Source: an uncultured Ruminococcus sp.
Lineage (GTDB): Bacteria > Bacillota > Clostridia > Oscillospirales > Ruminococcaceae
Assembly: GCA_910584195.1 (NCBI GenBank)
Contig: CAJTYV010000006.1
Location: 1-64,000, forward strand
Reading direction: 5' to 3'
Length of the DNA: 64,000 nt
Every line of letters begins with the position of its first letter. Positions within the stretch are counted from its first letter, which is position 1. The notes under the pieces were generated by a model. The model did not search any database. It worked only from the letters and a program-made list of their open reading frames with translations, and was not told where the DNA came from. Position numbers and translations under genes: made by a program. Positions 42,324 to 51,710 of this stretch are shown here, in pieces.

Positions 42324-43418
42324 ATGACAGAAGTATTTACTGCTAAAACCGTCGAAGAAGCTAAGGTTATGGCGGAAAAAAAATTCGGGAAAAAAGCAGG
42401 AGAGATAAAATTCGAGATCATTGAAGAGGGGAAGAAAGGATTTTTTGGCATAGGTCAGACTGATGCAAAGGTCAGAGCTACATACGTTGCCGCTGTTCCG
42501 AAACCCGAGACGAAAAAAGAAGAGTCAAAAAGCGCGGCAGCCGAGACTGCTATTAAGGAAGTTCCGAAAAAAGAGGAAGCAAAGGATATTCAGAAGAAAG
42601 CCGACGCTCCGAAAAATAATGTTGATATTAAGGCTGACACAGAATCTGTAAAGCCGGTTGAAACAAAATCGGAGGAGTTAAGAGAAACTCCCGCAAGCGA
42701 GGAAGAAAAAGAATTTTCTTTGGAAGAGTTCGAGCTTATTGAGGACGAATCTCTTGTGAATCCTAAGGTTAAAATAGCAAAGGATTACATTACAAGTATC
42801 CTTAATGCTATGAGCGTTGAAGCACAGTTTAAGGTTTATCAGAATGAAACTGGCGCGATCATAAATATTGAAAGCGATAATAACGGAACGATTATCGGCA
42901 GAAGGGGAGAAACCCTGGATTCTATTCAGTATCTTTGCTCAATAATTGCAAATAAAGGCGATAAGGATTATTTCCGCATTACTATTGATTGTCTCGGTTA
43001 CCGCAGCAAGAGAAAGGAAACTCTTGAGCAGCTGGCGGCAAAGGTTGCTAAATCCGTTATAAGAACTGGCAGATCACAGCAGCTTGAACCTATGAATCCT
43101 TATGAGAGACGTGTAATTCATTCCGCAGTTTCAGAAATAGAGGGCGTTTCTTCACGTTCTGTAGGCGAGGAGCCTTACAGAAAGATAATTATTTCTTCCA
43201 CCAATCCCAAGAACAGCCGCGGCAGAGGGGGCAGAGGTCCGCGCCGTGACGACCGCAGAGGCGGCAGACATGGCGGAAATGACAGACGCCGCGATAATTA
43301 CGAGCCTAAGGCTATGGATTTCTCGACAGGACTTTCAACAAGCTTCGAAAAGGATTATAAGAAGCCAAAGCCGGAGGATTCTATGGAAGGCGGACTCTAC
43401 GGTAAAATTGAATTTTAA
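42324..43418 (+). CDS. jag: Jag/KhpB RNA-binding protein
   Basis: A 364-aa protein: N-terminal Jag domain (VFTAKTVEEAKVMAEKKFGKKAGEIKFEIIEEGKKGFFGIG, continuous), a long Lys/Glu-rich linker (residues 52-145), a KH-type domain with the GxxG loop in TIIGRRGETLDSIQYL, and an R3H domain (LEPMNPYERRVIHSAVSEIEGVSSRSVGEEPYRKIII). An RGG-like tail (RGRGGRGPRRDDRRGGRHGGNDRR) follows, which is unusual and should increase RNA binding. ATG 42324 follows GGGAGG. The pair yidC-jag is conserved near origins. Confidence 0.95.
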   Translation: MTEVFTAKTVEEAKVMAEKKFGKKAGEIKFEIIEEGKKGFFGIGQTDAKVRATYVAAVPKPETKKEESKSAAAETAIKEVPKKEEAKDIQKKADAPKNNVDIKADTESVKPVETKSEELRETPASEEEKEFSLEEFELIEDESLVNPKVKIAKDYITSILNAMSVEAQFKVYQNETGAIINIESDNNGTIIGRRGETLDSIQYLCSIIANKGDKDYFRITIDCLGYRSKRKETLEQLAAKVAKSVIRTGRSQQLEPMNPYERRVIHSAVSEIEGVSSRSVGEEPYRKIIISSTNPKNSRGRGGRGPRRDDRRGGRHGGNDRRRDNYEPKAMDFSTGLSTSFEKDYKKPKPEDSMEGGLYGKIEF

Positions 43419-43435
43419 AATTGAGATTTAAAATA

Positions 43436-43465
43436 AGCAGGGGGACGTCATCTCCCTGCTTATTT
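43436..43465 (+). terminator. Weak hairpin between jag and mnmE
   Basis: AGCAGGGGGACGTC-atc-TCCCTGCT followed by TATTT; a possible partial terminator. Confidence 0.45.
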
Positions 43466-43490
43466 GCAGATATTATTTAAGGAGAAGATC

Positions 43491-44852
43491 ATGTCAACAA
43501 TTGCTGCAATTTCTACCCCGAATGCGGCAGGCGGAATAGCTGTTATACGTATATCGGGCGACAATGCAATTGCTGTAGCGAAGCGTATTTTTATCCCATT
43601 CGGAGAAAAATGCATTGATACTATGGAGGGATATACCTGCGCTTACGGAATTGCTCACAGCGGCGGCGAGCGTATCGACGACTGCATTCTGACTGTTTTT
43701 CGCAGTCCTCATAGCTATACCGGCGAGGATATTGTGGAAATTTCCTGTCATGGGGGACTTTTTGTTTCTAAGAAAATTCTTCGTGCCGCATTAAAAAACG
43801 GAGCTGTTACTGCTGAACCGGGTGAGTTTACAAAGAGGGCATATATAAACGGAAAAATTGATCTTACACAGGCTGAAGCGGTTATGGACATCATTGCCGC
43901 AAAAAGTGAAGTTGAATTGAAGATGGCTGAATCTCTTCGTGAGGGAACTGTTTACAAAGCTGCAAAAAAATGTTCGGAAAGAATACTGAAGCTTTTGAGC
44001 GGTCTTGCGGCATGGACGGATTATCCTGATGAGGATATTCCGGAGGTCGAGCCGAAAGCGCTTTTAGCAGAGCTTTCAAAAATTTACAATGATCTTTCAG
44101 CGCTTGTTTCTGATTATGACAGAGGACGTATTCTCCGCGAAGGAGTGGCTGCTGCTATAGTAGGAAGACCTAATGTCGGCAAATCCACTTTATTTAATTG
44201 TCTTAGCGGATGCAACAGAAGTATTGTTACCGATATTGCGGGAACTACACGTGATGTGGTGGAAGAATCGATCAATCTTGGAGATATTAAGCTCAGACTT
44301 TCCGATACTGCTGGAATTCGCGATACAGATGATGTTATAGAGGGAATTGGTGTTGAGATAGCATGGAAAACAGTAGAAGCGGCGGAACTTATCATTGCTG
44401 TTTTTGATGGGAGTTGTCCTCTCAAGGCGGACGATATAGAGTTAATTAAAAAAATTAAAAATAAAAAATGTATTGCGGTAATCAATAAATCAGATAAAGA
44501 TACAGCGATTGAAGAGCAAATTCTGAAAGAAAATTTTATACATTTGGTATATATATCTGCTATAGATAATATTGGTATTTCCGAACTTGAATCGGCAGTT
44601 AAAGAAGTATTTGAAGCAAATCCAGAAAGTATTTCCATGACTACCGCTGCGAATGAACGGCAGCGGCTTTGCATTGAAGGAGCATTAGAATCGGTTAAAG
44701 AAGCTCTTGATGCTTTGAAATACGGTGAAATGCTTGATGCTGTAAATGTTTTGCTTGATGAAGCCGAACAGAAAATTCTTGAATTGACAGGTGAAAAAAT
44801 AACGGATGTTGTTGTTGACGAGGTTTTTTCGCGTTTCTGTGTTGGAAAATAA
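43491..44852 (+). CDS. mnmE: MnmE tRNA-modification GTPase
   Basis: A 453-aa GTPase that with MnmG makes the cmnm5 group at the wobble uridine of certain tRNAs. N-terminal folate-binding domain: TIAAISTPNAAGGIAVIRISG and YTGEDIVEISCHGG. The G domain (residues about 215-375) has GRPNVGKSTLFN, DTAGIRDTDDVIE and NKSD. The protein ends with the catalytic FCVGK (CxGK) motif. ATG 43491, after AAGGAGAA, gives the standard N-terminus. Confidence 0.97.
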   Translation: MSTIAAISTPNAAGGIAVIRISGDNAIAVAKRIFIPFGEKCIDTMEGYTCAYGIAHSGGERIDDCILTVFRSPHSYTGEDIVEISCHGGLFVSKKILRAALKNGAVTAEPGEFTKRAYINGKIDLTQAEAVMDIIAAKSEVELKMAESLREGTVYKAAKKCSERILKLLSGLAAWTDYPDEDIPEVEPKALLAELSKIYNDLSALVSDYDRGRILREGVAAAIVGRPNVGKSTLFNCLSGCNRSIVTDIAGTTRDVVEESINLGDIKLRLSDTAGIRDTDDVIEGIGVEIAWKTVEAAELIIAVFDGSCPLKADDIELIKKIKNKKCIAVINKSDKDTAIEEQILKENFIHLVYISAIDNIGISELESAVKEVFEANPESISMTTAANERQRLCIEGALESVKEALDALKYGEMLDAVNVLLDEAEQKILELTGEKITDVVVDEVFSRFCVGK

Positions 44853-44856
44853 AGAG

Positions 44857-44872
44857 TGTTTCACGTGAAACA
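44857..44872. other. parS site, perfect match
   Basis: TGTTTCACGTGAAACA, identical to the bacterial parS consensus, in the 36-base gap between mnmE and mnmG. It is the loading site for ParB. Confidence 0.95.
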
Positions 44873-44888
44873 TGAAAGAGGTGAAAAT

Positions 44889-46763
44889 ATGACGTATAAA
44901 ATGGGAGAATTTGATGTAATTGTTGTCGGAGGAGGACATGCAGGAATCGAAGCGGCATTGTCTGCTGCGAGACTTGGGTGTAAAACTGCAATGTTTACGA
45001 TTTCGCTTGACCAAATTGCTAATATGCCTTGCAATCCATCAATAGGCGGTACTGCAAAAGGACATCTTGTTCGTGAAATTGACGCTCTCGGAGGAGAAAT
45101 GGGCAAGGCTGCTGATAAGTGTTTTATACAAAGCCGTATGCTAAACCGTGGAAAAGGGCCTGCCGTTCATAGTCTAAGAGTTCAGGCAGACAGAGTTCAA
45201 TATCATAATTATATGAAAAATGTATGTGAGAATCAGGAAAATCTATGCATTAAGCAGGGAGAAGTCTCTAAACTTCTTACTGAAAACGGAAAAGTTACGG
45301 GAATTGTGACGTCTCTTGGCGCTGAATATTCTGCTAAAGCTGTAATTATAGCAACAGGAACATATTTAAAGGGAAAAATTCACGTAGGCGAGTCTTCTTA
45401 TGAAAGCGGACCTGACTCGGCTCTTCCAAGTATTGGGCTGTCGCAAAGTCTTACAGAAAATGGGGTAGAATTAAGGCGATTTAAAACCGGAACTCCATGT
45501 CGTGTTCATAAGAGGAGCATAAACTTTTCAGTTATGGAACGTCAGGATGGCGATGATAATATTATTCCTTTCTCTTTTGATACGCCTGTTAATGATCTGC
45601 ATAATAAAGTAAGTTGTTACGTTAGTTATACTAATAGTAATACACATGAAGTGATACTTTCAAATTTAGACAGATCTCCGCTGTATGCCGGCAGGATAGA
45701 AGGTGTTGGACCGAGATACTGTCCGTCTATTGAGGACAAGGTGGTAAGATTTTCGGATAAGCCGAGACATCAGTTATTTGTCGAGCCAATGGGACTATCA
45801 ACAGAAGAATATTATTTGCAGGGAATGTCATCATCTTTGCCTGAGGATGTTCAGCTCGCATTTCTTCGGACTATAAATGGTCTGGAAAATGTTGAAATAA
45901 TGAGACCTGCTTATGCTATTGAATATGACTGCTGTGATCCGCTTCAGCTTATGCCGACATTGGAATTTAAGAATATTTCGGGACTTTATGGTGCAGGACA
46001 GTTCAACGGAAGTTCAGGATATGAGGAAGCGGCGGCACAGGGATTAGTTGCTGGAATTAATGCTGCTTTGAAGATAAAAGGCAGAGATGCTGTAATTTTT
46101 GAAAGATCGGGTTCATATATCGGAACACTTATTGACGATCTTGTTACCAAGGGGTGTTCAGATCCGTATCGTATGATGACGTCAAGAAGTGAATATAGAC
46201 TTATATTAAGGCAGGATAATGCAGATCAGCGTTTGATGCCCATAGGTCATGAAATTGGCCTTGTGTCTGATGAAAGAATTGAGAAACTTAATACAAAAAT
46301 CAAAATGATTGAATCTGAAATTAAAAGAGTTTCACGTGAAACAATTAAACCAACATTTGAACTGAATAAAATGCTTGAAGAAAAAGGTACTGCTTCACTT
46401 AAAACAGGATGTAAAATTGCTGAACTTATACGTCGTCCACAACTTAAGTATAGCGATTTAATGCCATATGATATAAATCATTCGTCTTTGCCTGATGATG
46501 TTTGCGAACAAGTCGAACTTCAAATAAAATACAAGGGATACATTGAAAAACAGCTTGTACAAATAGAACAGGCAAGTAAATTAGAAAGAAAAATTTTGCC
46601 TCAGAATACGGATTACAGTAAAGTTCACGGTTTAAGACTTGAGGCAGCTGAAAAGCTTAATAAAGTACAGCCAGCATCTATTGGTCAGGCGGCGAGGATT
46701 TCCGGAGTTTCTCCTGCTGATGTTTCAATGCTCATAGTATGGCTAAAAAAGGAAACGGAGTGA
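44889..46763 (+). CDS. mnmG: MnmG (GidA) tRNA-modification FAD enzyme
   Basis: A 624-aa FAD protein that partners MnmE. The dinucleotide-binding start is VIVVGGGHAGIEAALSAARLG; then MPCNPSIGGTAKGHLVREIDALGG, RGPA-like NRGKGPAVHSLRVQADR, YCPSIEDKVVRF, and GLYGAGQFNGSSGYEEAAAQGLVAGINAA. All are family signatures. ATG 44889 is used, with GAGGTG upstream; the frame can be extended into the parS sequence, which would not be homologous. The coding region itself contains a near-perfect parS at 46328. Confidence 0.97.
   Translation: MTYKMGEFDVIVVGGGHAGIEAALSAARLGCKTAMFTISLDQIANMPCNPSIGGTAKGHLVREIDALGGEMGKAADKCFIQSRMLNRGKGPAVHSLRVQADRVQYHNYMKNVCENQENLCIKQGEVSKLLTENGKVTGIVTSLGAEYSAKAVIIATGTYLKGKIHVGESSYESGPDSALPSIGLSQSLTENGVELRRFKTGTPCRVHKRSINFSVMERQDGDDNIIPFSFDTPVNDLHNKVSCYVSYTNSNTHEVILSNLDRSPLYAGRIEGVGPRYCPSIEDKVVRFSDKPRHQLFVEPMGLSTEEYYLQGMSSSLPEDVQLAFLRTINGLENVEIMRPAYAIEYDCCDPLQLMPTLEFKNISGLYGAGQFNGSSGYEEAAAQGLVAGINAALKIKGRDAVIFERSGSYIGTLIDDLVTKGCSDPYRMMTSRSEYRLILRQDNADQRLMPIGHEIGLVSDERIEKLNTKIKMIESEIKRVSRETIKPTFELNKMLEEKGTASLKTGCKIAELIRRPQLKYSDLMPYDINHSSLPDDVCEQVELQIKYKGYIEKQLVQIEQASKLERKILPQNTDYSKVHGLRLEAAEKLNKVQPASIGQAARISGVSPADVSMLIVWLKKETE
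46328..46343. other. parS-like site inside mnmG
   Basis: AGTTTCACGTGAAACA, one mismatch from consensus, within the coding sequence (codons for RVSRET). B. subtilis also has parS sites inside genes near the origin. Confidence 0.88.
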
Positions 46764-46768
46764 ACTGA

Positions 46769-47473
46769 ATGCTGCCGGATTTTGAAGTATGCCGTAATGA
46801 ATATGGGAAATATTCTATTGAGTTAACGGACGAGATGTATAAGAAATTTGATTTGTATGCTGATTTTCTTGTGGAGTATAATAAAAATGTAAATCTTACA
46901 GCGATAACTGAGCCGAAAGAAATACTTGTAAAACATTTTATTGACAGTTGTTTAATTTTAAAGCATATTGATATTCCAATTAATTCGACAATAATTGATA
47001 TCGGGACAGGAGCGGGTTTCCCTTCTGTTCCGCTTAAAATAATGCGACCCGACCTAAAAATTACATTATTAGACAGCCTTGCAAAAAGAATTGTATTTCT
47101 TCAAAAACTATGCGAAAAAATATCAATTGATGCCGAATGTATTCACGGAAGAGCGGAAGATTTTGCAAAACTCTCGAAATATCGTGAAAAATTTGATTTT
47201 TCATGTGCGAGAGCTGTCGCAAAGTTGTCCGTATTGTCGGAATATTGTATTCCTTTTGTAAAGAAAGATGGATGTTTTATATCAATGAAAGGTCCTTCGG
47301 AGTCTACAAAGGATTCAGAGAGTGCAATTAAACTTCTGGGAGCGGAAATTAAATCAATACACGGGTATACGCTTGGAGATGATATTCGAAATATAGTAGA
47401 AATAAGAAAAATATCGCAGACTCCGACAAAGTATCCTCGAAACAGCAGTCAAATTAAGAAAAAACCGCTTTAA
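46769..47473 (+). CDS. rsmG: RsmG 16S rRNA m7G methyltransferase
   Basis: A 234-aa SAM-dependent enzyme that methylates G527 (E. coli numbering) in 16S rRNA. The SAM motif is IIDIGTGAGFPSVPLKIMRPDLKITLLDSLAKR (continuous), followed by IHGRAEDF and FSCARAVAKLSVLSEY. Residues 40-75 contain NVNLTAITEPKEILVKHFIDS, a standard family block. The start lies six bases after mnmG, with GGAGTGA as ribosome site inside the mnmG end. Loss of this enzyme gives low-level streptomycin resistance in many bacteria. Confidence 0.96.
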   Translation: MLPDFEVCRNEYGKYSIELTDEMYKKFDLYADFLVEYNKNVNLTAITEPKEILVKHFIDSCLILKHIDIPINSTIIDIGTGAGFPSVPLKIMRPDLKITLLDSLAKRIVFLQKLCEKISIDAECIHGRAEDFAKLSKYREKFDFSCARAVAKLSVLSEYCIPFVKKDGCFISMKGPSESTKDSESAIKLLGAEIKSIHGYTLGDDIRNIVEIRKISQTPTKYPRNSSQIKKKPL

Positions 47474-47611
47474 TTAGAAAATAAAATGACGAATAATCCG
47501 CTATGCAGACGAATGCAGGCGGAATTTTTTTGTGGTATTTATTTCCGAAATATGTTATTATTAATATAGAGCCGCTGGACGGCTAATTATAGAAATGTGA
47601 GGAACAAAAAC

Positions 47612-48427
47612 ATGGCAGGATTTTTTAATGCGGTAAAAGAGAGACAGATCAATAAAGTCATTGAGGTAGAGATCGGACGGGTTATTCCTAATCCAAATCA
47701 ACCTCGTAAACAATTTAATGAGGCGGAAATAGTTTCTTTAGCGGAATCAATTTCACAAAACGGAATTTTGCAGCCTCTTTCGGTAAGACGTGTTGGAGAA
47801 AAATATGAACTTATAGCAGGAGAACGCAGACTTAGGGCGGCAAAAATGTGCGAGTTGACATATGTTCCATGTATTGTTCATGATATGAACGACAGAGATT
47901 CGGCAATAATTGCACTTGTGGAGAATATTCAAAGACAGGATCTGCCGTTTTTTGACGAAGCGTCAGCAATAGAGAAGCTTATAACTTATTACGGTCTGAC
48001 GCAGGAGGAAGCTGCCTCAAAGCTTGGCAGAGCCCAGAGTACAGTGGCTAATAAACTGCGAATTCTTCGTCTGACACCAGATGAACGAGAAATAATTACA
48101 AAATATAATTTGACTGAAAGGCATGCACGCGCGTTATTGAGACTCGCAAGTCCAGAGGACAGAATCTCTGTTTTAGAGAAAATTGTTAAAAATAATCTTA
48201 ATGTTGAGAAAACTGAACTCCTCATTGATGAATACATAGGAAGGCGTAAGGATATTCAGCGATACAAGAAAAAGACGGGAACATTTCAAAATGTAACTTT
48301 TTTTCTCAATACAATTAACAAAGCAATTGAAACAATGCAATCTTCCGGAATTCATGCCGAATCACGCAGAATACAGAGCGAAGATTACATAGAGTACCGA
48401 GTAAGAATCCCTATGAAAACTACATAA
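47612..48427 (+). CDS. noc: Noc-type ParB-family protein
   Basis: A 271-aa ParB/Spo0J-family CTPase-type DNA-binding protein. N-terminal CTP-binding motifs are PNPNQPRKQF, ENGILQPLSVR-like 'QNGILQPLSVRRVGEKYELIAGERRLRAAK' and VENIQRQDLPFFDEA. The HTH (EAASKLGRAQSTVANKLRILRL) has Gln and Lys at the two positions reported to give Noc rather than ParB specificity, and Arg where Noc has Lys. Position between rsmG and parA is the Noc position in B. subtilis. I start at ATG 47612, eight bases after GAGGA. A short N-terminal helix (AGFFNAVKERQ) might touch the membrane. A second parS-type ParB is the alternative. Confidence 0.82.
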   Translation: MAGFFNAVKERQINKVIEVEIGRVIPNPNQPRKQFNEAEIVSLAESISQNGILQPLSVRRVGEKYELIAGERRLRAAKMCELTYVPCIVHDMNDRDSAIIALVENIQRQDLPFFDEASAIEKLITYYGLTQEEAASKLGRAQSTVANKLRILRLTPDEREIITKYNLTERHARALLRLASPEDRISVLEKIVKNNLNVEKTELLIDEYIGRRKDIQRYKKKTGTFQNVTFFLNTINKAIETMQSSGIHAESRRIQSEDYIEYRVRIPMKTT

Positions 48428-48537
48428 TGTTTCACATGAAACATTTTACACTTTAGATTTTGTGTTTCGCGTGAAACAAAACATAAATAAAAATATTATG
48501 TTCCATGTGAAACAAAAATAACGTTTCACGTGGAACT
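48428..48537. other. Array of four parS-like sites
   Basis: Between noc and parA: TGTTTCACATGAAACA (48428, one mismatch), TGTTTCGCGTGAAACA (48463, one), TGTTCCATGTGAAACA (48499, two) and CGTTTCACGTGGAACT (48522, three). The first follows directly on the noc stop codon. The array may serve ParB loading and autoregulation of parAB. The AT-rich stretch to 48690 contains the ribosome site of parA but no gene. Confidence 0.85.
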
Positions 48538-48690
48538 TTTTTTGAAAAAAATCTTCGTATGTATTTACTTTTTTGAGAATATATGATATAATATTAGCAT
48601 AGATATGTATGCTTATTGATAAAAATCAATTTAAATTAGTTAAATATAATTAAATTGTTTATTGTCAGGTATAAAAGAAAGGATGATTCC

Positions 48691-49509
48691 ATGGGGAAAA
48701 CAATATCTGTAGCCAATCAGAAAGGCGGTGTAGGAAAATCCACTACTGTTGTAAATATTGCTGCTTTTCTCGGTTCGCGCGGAAAAAAGGTGCTTTGTGT
48801 TGACTTAGATCCGCAGGGTAATGCAACGACAGGTTTTGGTATAAAAAAAAGAACTGTAAATGTGACTTCATACAACGTTCTTATTGGAAAAAATCGTATT
48901 AATGAGGCTGTGATTGTAACTGAATTTGAAAATGTTTCCATTATTCCTGCAACAGAAACGCTTGCCGGAGCCGAACTGGAACTTATAAATATGGAAAATA
49001 GGGTAAATCGATTAAAAATGCAGCTTTTGTCAATAAAGGAGAATTATGATTTTGTATTAATTGACTGTCCCCCTGCACTTGGATCATTGACTATAAACGC
49101 TCTTGTTGCAAGCGACAGTATTATTGTACCTATGCTTGCGGAGTTTTATGCACTTGAAGGACTTTCACAGCTTGTCAACAGCATAAAAATAGTGAAAAAT
49201 AACTATAATCCTTCTCTTGATATTGAGGGCATATTATTTACAATGTTTGACGGACGTCTTAATGTTGCTAATGATGTTGTTGCGGAGGTTGAAAAATACT
49301 TTCCGAATAAGGTTTTCAAAACAAAAATTCCGAGAAATGTACGTATATCTGAAGCACCCAGCCATGGCAAGCCCGTCATGTACTACGATAAGTCGTCAAA
49401 AGGAACAGAATCATATACTCTGCTTGGATTGGAATTGCTGGGCGAACCGCTTGAACTTCCGCAGAAAAAAAGGCGAGGTATCTTTAACTTTAAGAAAGAA
49501 AGGCAGTGA
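48691..49509 (+). CDS. parA: ParA/Soj chromosome-partition ATPase
   Basis: A 272-aa MinD/ParA-type ATPase. The deviant Walker A is VANQKGGVGKSTTVVN, switch/Walker A' is VLCVDLDPQGNATTG, Walker B is DFVLIDCPPALGSLTINAL. ATG 48691 follows AAAGGATG and gives the standard start 'MGKTISVANQKGG'. It works with ParB on parS to segregate origins and, in Firmicutes, to regulate DnaA. A basic C-terminal tail (KKRRGIFNFKKERQ) is a little longer than in Soj. It is five bases upstream of parB. Confidence 0.97.
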   Translation: MGKTISVANQKGGVGKSTTVVNIAAFLGSRGKKVLCVDLDPQGNATTGFGIKKRTVNVTSYNVLIGKNRINEAVIVTEFENVSIIPATETLAGAELELINMENRVNRLKMQLLSIKENYDFVLIDCPPALGSLTINALVASDSIIVPMLAEFYALEGLSQLVNSIKIVKNNYNPSLDIEGILFTMFDGRLNVANDVVAEVEKYFPNKVFKTKIPRNVRISEAPSHGKPVMYYDKSSKGTESYTLLGLELLGEPLELPQKKRRGIFNFKKERQ

Positions 49510-49514
49510 AATAT

Positions 49515-50366
49515 ATGGCAATTGGCGGATTAGGCGCAGGTCTTGACTCTTTGTTCAGTGATAATTCAAGTGATGTGCAGATTAAGTCAACTTTGCGTAC
49601 TTCTGAAATAGAGCCGAATCGTGATCAGCCCAGAAAACATTTCAGTACCGATTCAATATCAGCATTGGCAGATTCCATAAGAGATCACGGAATATTACAG
49701 CCGATTCTTGTGCGTCCACTGTCAACAGGCGGTTATCAGATAGTTGCTGGAGAGAGAAGATGGCGTGCAGCAAGAATGCTTGGTTTGGACGAAGTACCTG
49801 TAAATATTAAGGAAATTTCCGATACTGAGACTATGCAGATCGCAATTATAGAAAATCTTCAGCGTGAAAATCTCAATCCTGTTGAAGAAGCGGCTGGTTA
49901 CAGCGAGCTTATAGAAAATTACGGTATGACTCAGGAACAGGTCGGAAAAATGGTCGGTAAATCAAGATCTGCGATAGCAAATGCGGTTCGTTTGCTATCT
50001 TTGCCGCAGCGTGTTCTAAAAATGCTTGAAAACGGCGAGTTATCGGCAGGTCATGCAAAGGCTCTGCTTGGATTTGAAGATGAAGAGATGCTTTTGGCTA
50101 TAGCTAACAGAGCTGCTGATGGCGGAATGACAGTACGGCAGGTGGAAAAGCTTGCTCAGAAATCGGCAGAAGTAAGTGAAGAAGCAGAACGAAAATCCGA
50201 CAGCAAGATCGACAATTATTTTATTGAAATGGAAATTTCTCTTAAGGAACGACTTGGACGTAAGGTAAAGGTTGATTATGGCAAGAATAAGGGAGTTCTT
50301 ATTCTTGAATTTTATGATAAAGATGATCTCGCGGCAATTGCAGATAAACTTGTCGTTGAGGAGTAA
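49515..50366 (+). CDS. parB: ParB/Spo0J parS-binding protein
   Basis: A 283-aa centromere-binding CTPase. Motifs: GLGAGLDSLF at the N-terminus (ParA-stimulating region), IEPNRDQPRKHF, HGILQPILVRPL, GERRWRAARMLG (CTP-binding), and ENLQRENLNPVEEA. The HTH (QVGKMVGKSRSAIANAVRLLSLP) has Arg at the specificity position typical of parS binders, unlike the Noc-type paralogue. ATG 49515 is preferred over GTG 49506, since AAGAAAGG is then properly spaced. The C-terminal dimerisation domain (LGRKVKVDYGKNKGVLILEFYDKDDL) is complete. Confidence 0.96.
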   Translation: MAIGGLGAGLDSLFSDNSSDVQIKSTLRTSEIEPNRDQPRKHFSTDSISALADSIRDHGILQPILVRPLSTGGYQIVAGERRWRAARMLGLDEVPVNIKEISDTETMQIAIIENLQRENLNPVEEAAGYSELIENYGMTQEQVGKMVGKSRSAIANAVRLLSLPQRVLKMLENGELSAGHAKALLGFEDEEMLLAIANRAADGGMTVRQVEKLAQKSAEVSEEAERKSDSKIDNYFIEMEISLKERLGRKVKVDYGKNKGVLILEFYDKDDLAAIADKLVVEE

Positions 50367-50376
50367 GGAGTAAAAT

Positions 50377-51669
50377 ATGATAGATATTAAATTTCTCAGA
50401 AGCAATCCGGAAATCGTAAAGGAAAATATCAAAAAAAAATTTCAGGACGATAAACTTGAATTGGTTGACAAGGTAATCGAGTTAGACGAAAATTATCGAA
50501 AAACTAAGGTAGAGTGTGATGAGCTTCGCAATAAAATGAACAAGATCAGTAAGCAAATCGGCAGTCTTATGACACAGGGAAAAAAAGAGGAAGCCGAAGC
50601 GGTTAAGAAAGAAGTAGCTGAAATAAAGGCAAAACTTCCTGAACTTGAAAAACTTGAAACTGAACTTGAAGAAGAAAAAAATAAAATCATGCTTGTTATT
50701 CCGAATATTATTGACGACAGTGTTCCGATAGGCAAGGATGACAGCGAAAATGTTGAAGTTGAGCGTTTTGGCGAGCCTTTTGTGCCTGAATTTGAAGTTC
50801 CGCACCATGTTGATATTATGGAGAAGCTTCACGGACTTGACAAGGAGAGTGCGGGAAGAACCACAGGCGAAGGATTTTATTACCTCTGCGGTGATATTGC
50901 ACAGTTACAGAGCTGTATTTTGTCCTATGCACGTGATTTCATGATCGACAAGGGTTTTACGTATTACATTCCGCCGTTCATGATAAGAAGCAGCGTTGTT
51001 ACGGGCGTTATGAGCTTTAAGGAAATGGAGAATATGATGTACAAGATTGAGGGCGAAGATCTCTATCTTATCGGTACCAGCGAACATTCCATGATCGGTA
51101 AATTTATTGATACGATTATTCCCGAAGACGAACTTCCGAAGACACTTACAAGCTATTCCCCTTGTTTCAGAAAAGAAGTCGGGGCACACGGTCTTGAGGA
51201 ACGCGGAGTTTACAGAATACATCAGTTTGAAAAACAGGAAATGGTTGTTGTCTGCAAGCCGGAGGAGAGCATGGATTGGTTCCATAAACTCTATAGCTAT
51301 ACTGTTGAATTTTTCCGAACATTGGACGTACCTGTTCGTACACTTGAATGCTGTTCGGGGGATTTAGCTGATCTTAAAGTAAAAAGTATTGACGTAGAAG
51401 CATGGTCTCCTCGTCAGAAAAAATACTTTGAGGTCGGTAGTTGTTCAAATCTTGGAGATGCACAGGCTCGCCGTCTTGGTATAAGAGTAAAAACGGCTGA
51501 TAAGAAGAAATATTTCGCCCACACTCTTAATAATACGGTAGTTGCTCCTCCGAGAATGCTTATTGCATTCCTTGAAAACAATCTTAATGAGGATGGCAGT
51601 ATAAGAATCCCTGAAGCTCTGCGTCCTTATATGAGAAAGGATATAATAGCAGTTCCCGAAAAAAAATAA
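50377..51669 (+). CDS. serS: Seryl-tRNA synthetase
   Basis: A 430-aa class II synthetase that charges tRNA-Ser and tRNA-Sec. The N-terminal antiparallel coiled-coil arm covers residues 25-105 (LELVDKVIELDENYRKTKVE... KLETELEEEKNKIMLVIPNI). Motif 2 reads SPCFRKEVGAHGLEERGVYRIHQFEKQE; motif 3 reads NNTVVAPPRMLIAFLENNLNEDGS, where 'APPR' replaces the more common 'AVGR' although the key Arg is kept. ATG 50377 follows AAGGAGTA, ten bases after parB, and a terminator follows the gene. Confidence 0.96.
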   Translation: MIDIKFLRSNPEIVKENIKKKFQDDKLELVDKVIELDENYRKTKVECDELRNKMNKISKQIGSLMTQGKKEEAEAVKKEVAEIKAKLPELEKLETELEEEKNKIMLVIPNIIDDSVPIGKDDSENVEVERFGEPFVPEFEVPHHVDIMEKLHGLDKESAGRTTGEGFYYLCGDIAQLQSCILSYARDFMIDKGFTYYIPPFMIRSSVVTGVMSFKEMENMMYKIEGEDLYLIGTSEHSMIGKFIDTIIPEDELPKTLTSYSPCFRKEVGAHGLEERGVYRIHQFEKQEMVVVCKPEESMDWFHKLYSYTVEFFRTLDVPVRTLECCSGDLADLKVKSIDVEAWSPRQKKYFEVGSCSNLGDAQARRLGIRVKTADKKKYFAHTLNNTVVAPPRMLIAFLENNLNEDGSIRIPEALRPYMRKDIIAVPEKK

Positions 51670-51681
51670 AATGATAGATTT

Positions 51682-51710
51682 GCGGTACGGTAAAAACTGT
51701 ACCGCTTTTA
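51682..51710. terminator. Terminator after serS
   Basis: GCGGTACGGT-aaaa-ACTGTACCGC followed by TTTTATT on the plus strand. It also lies at the end of the leftward small gene and may serve both. Confidence 0.85.
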
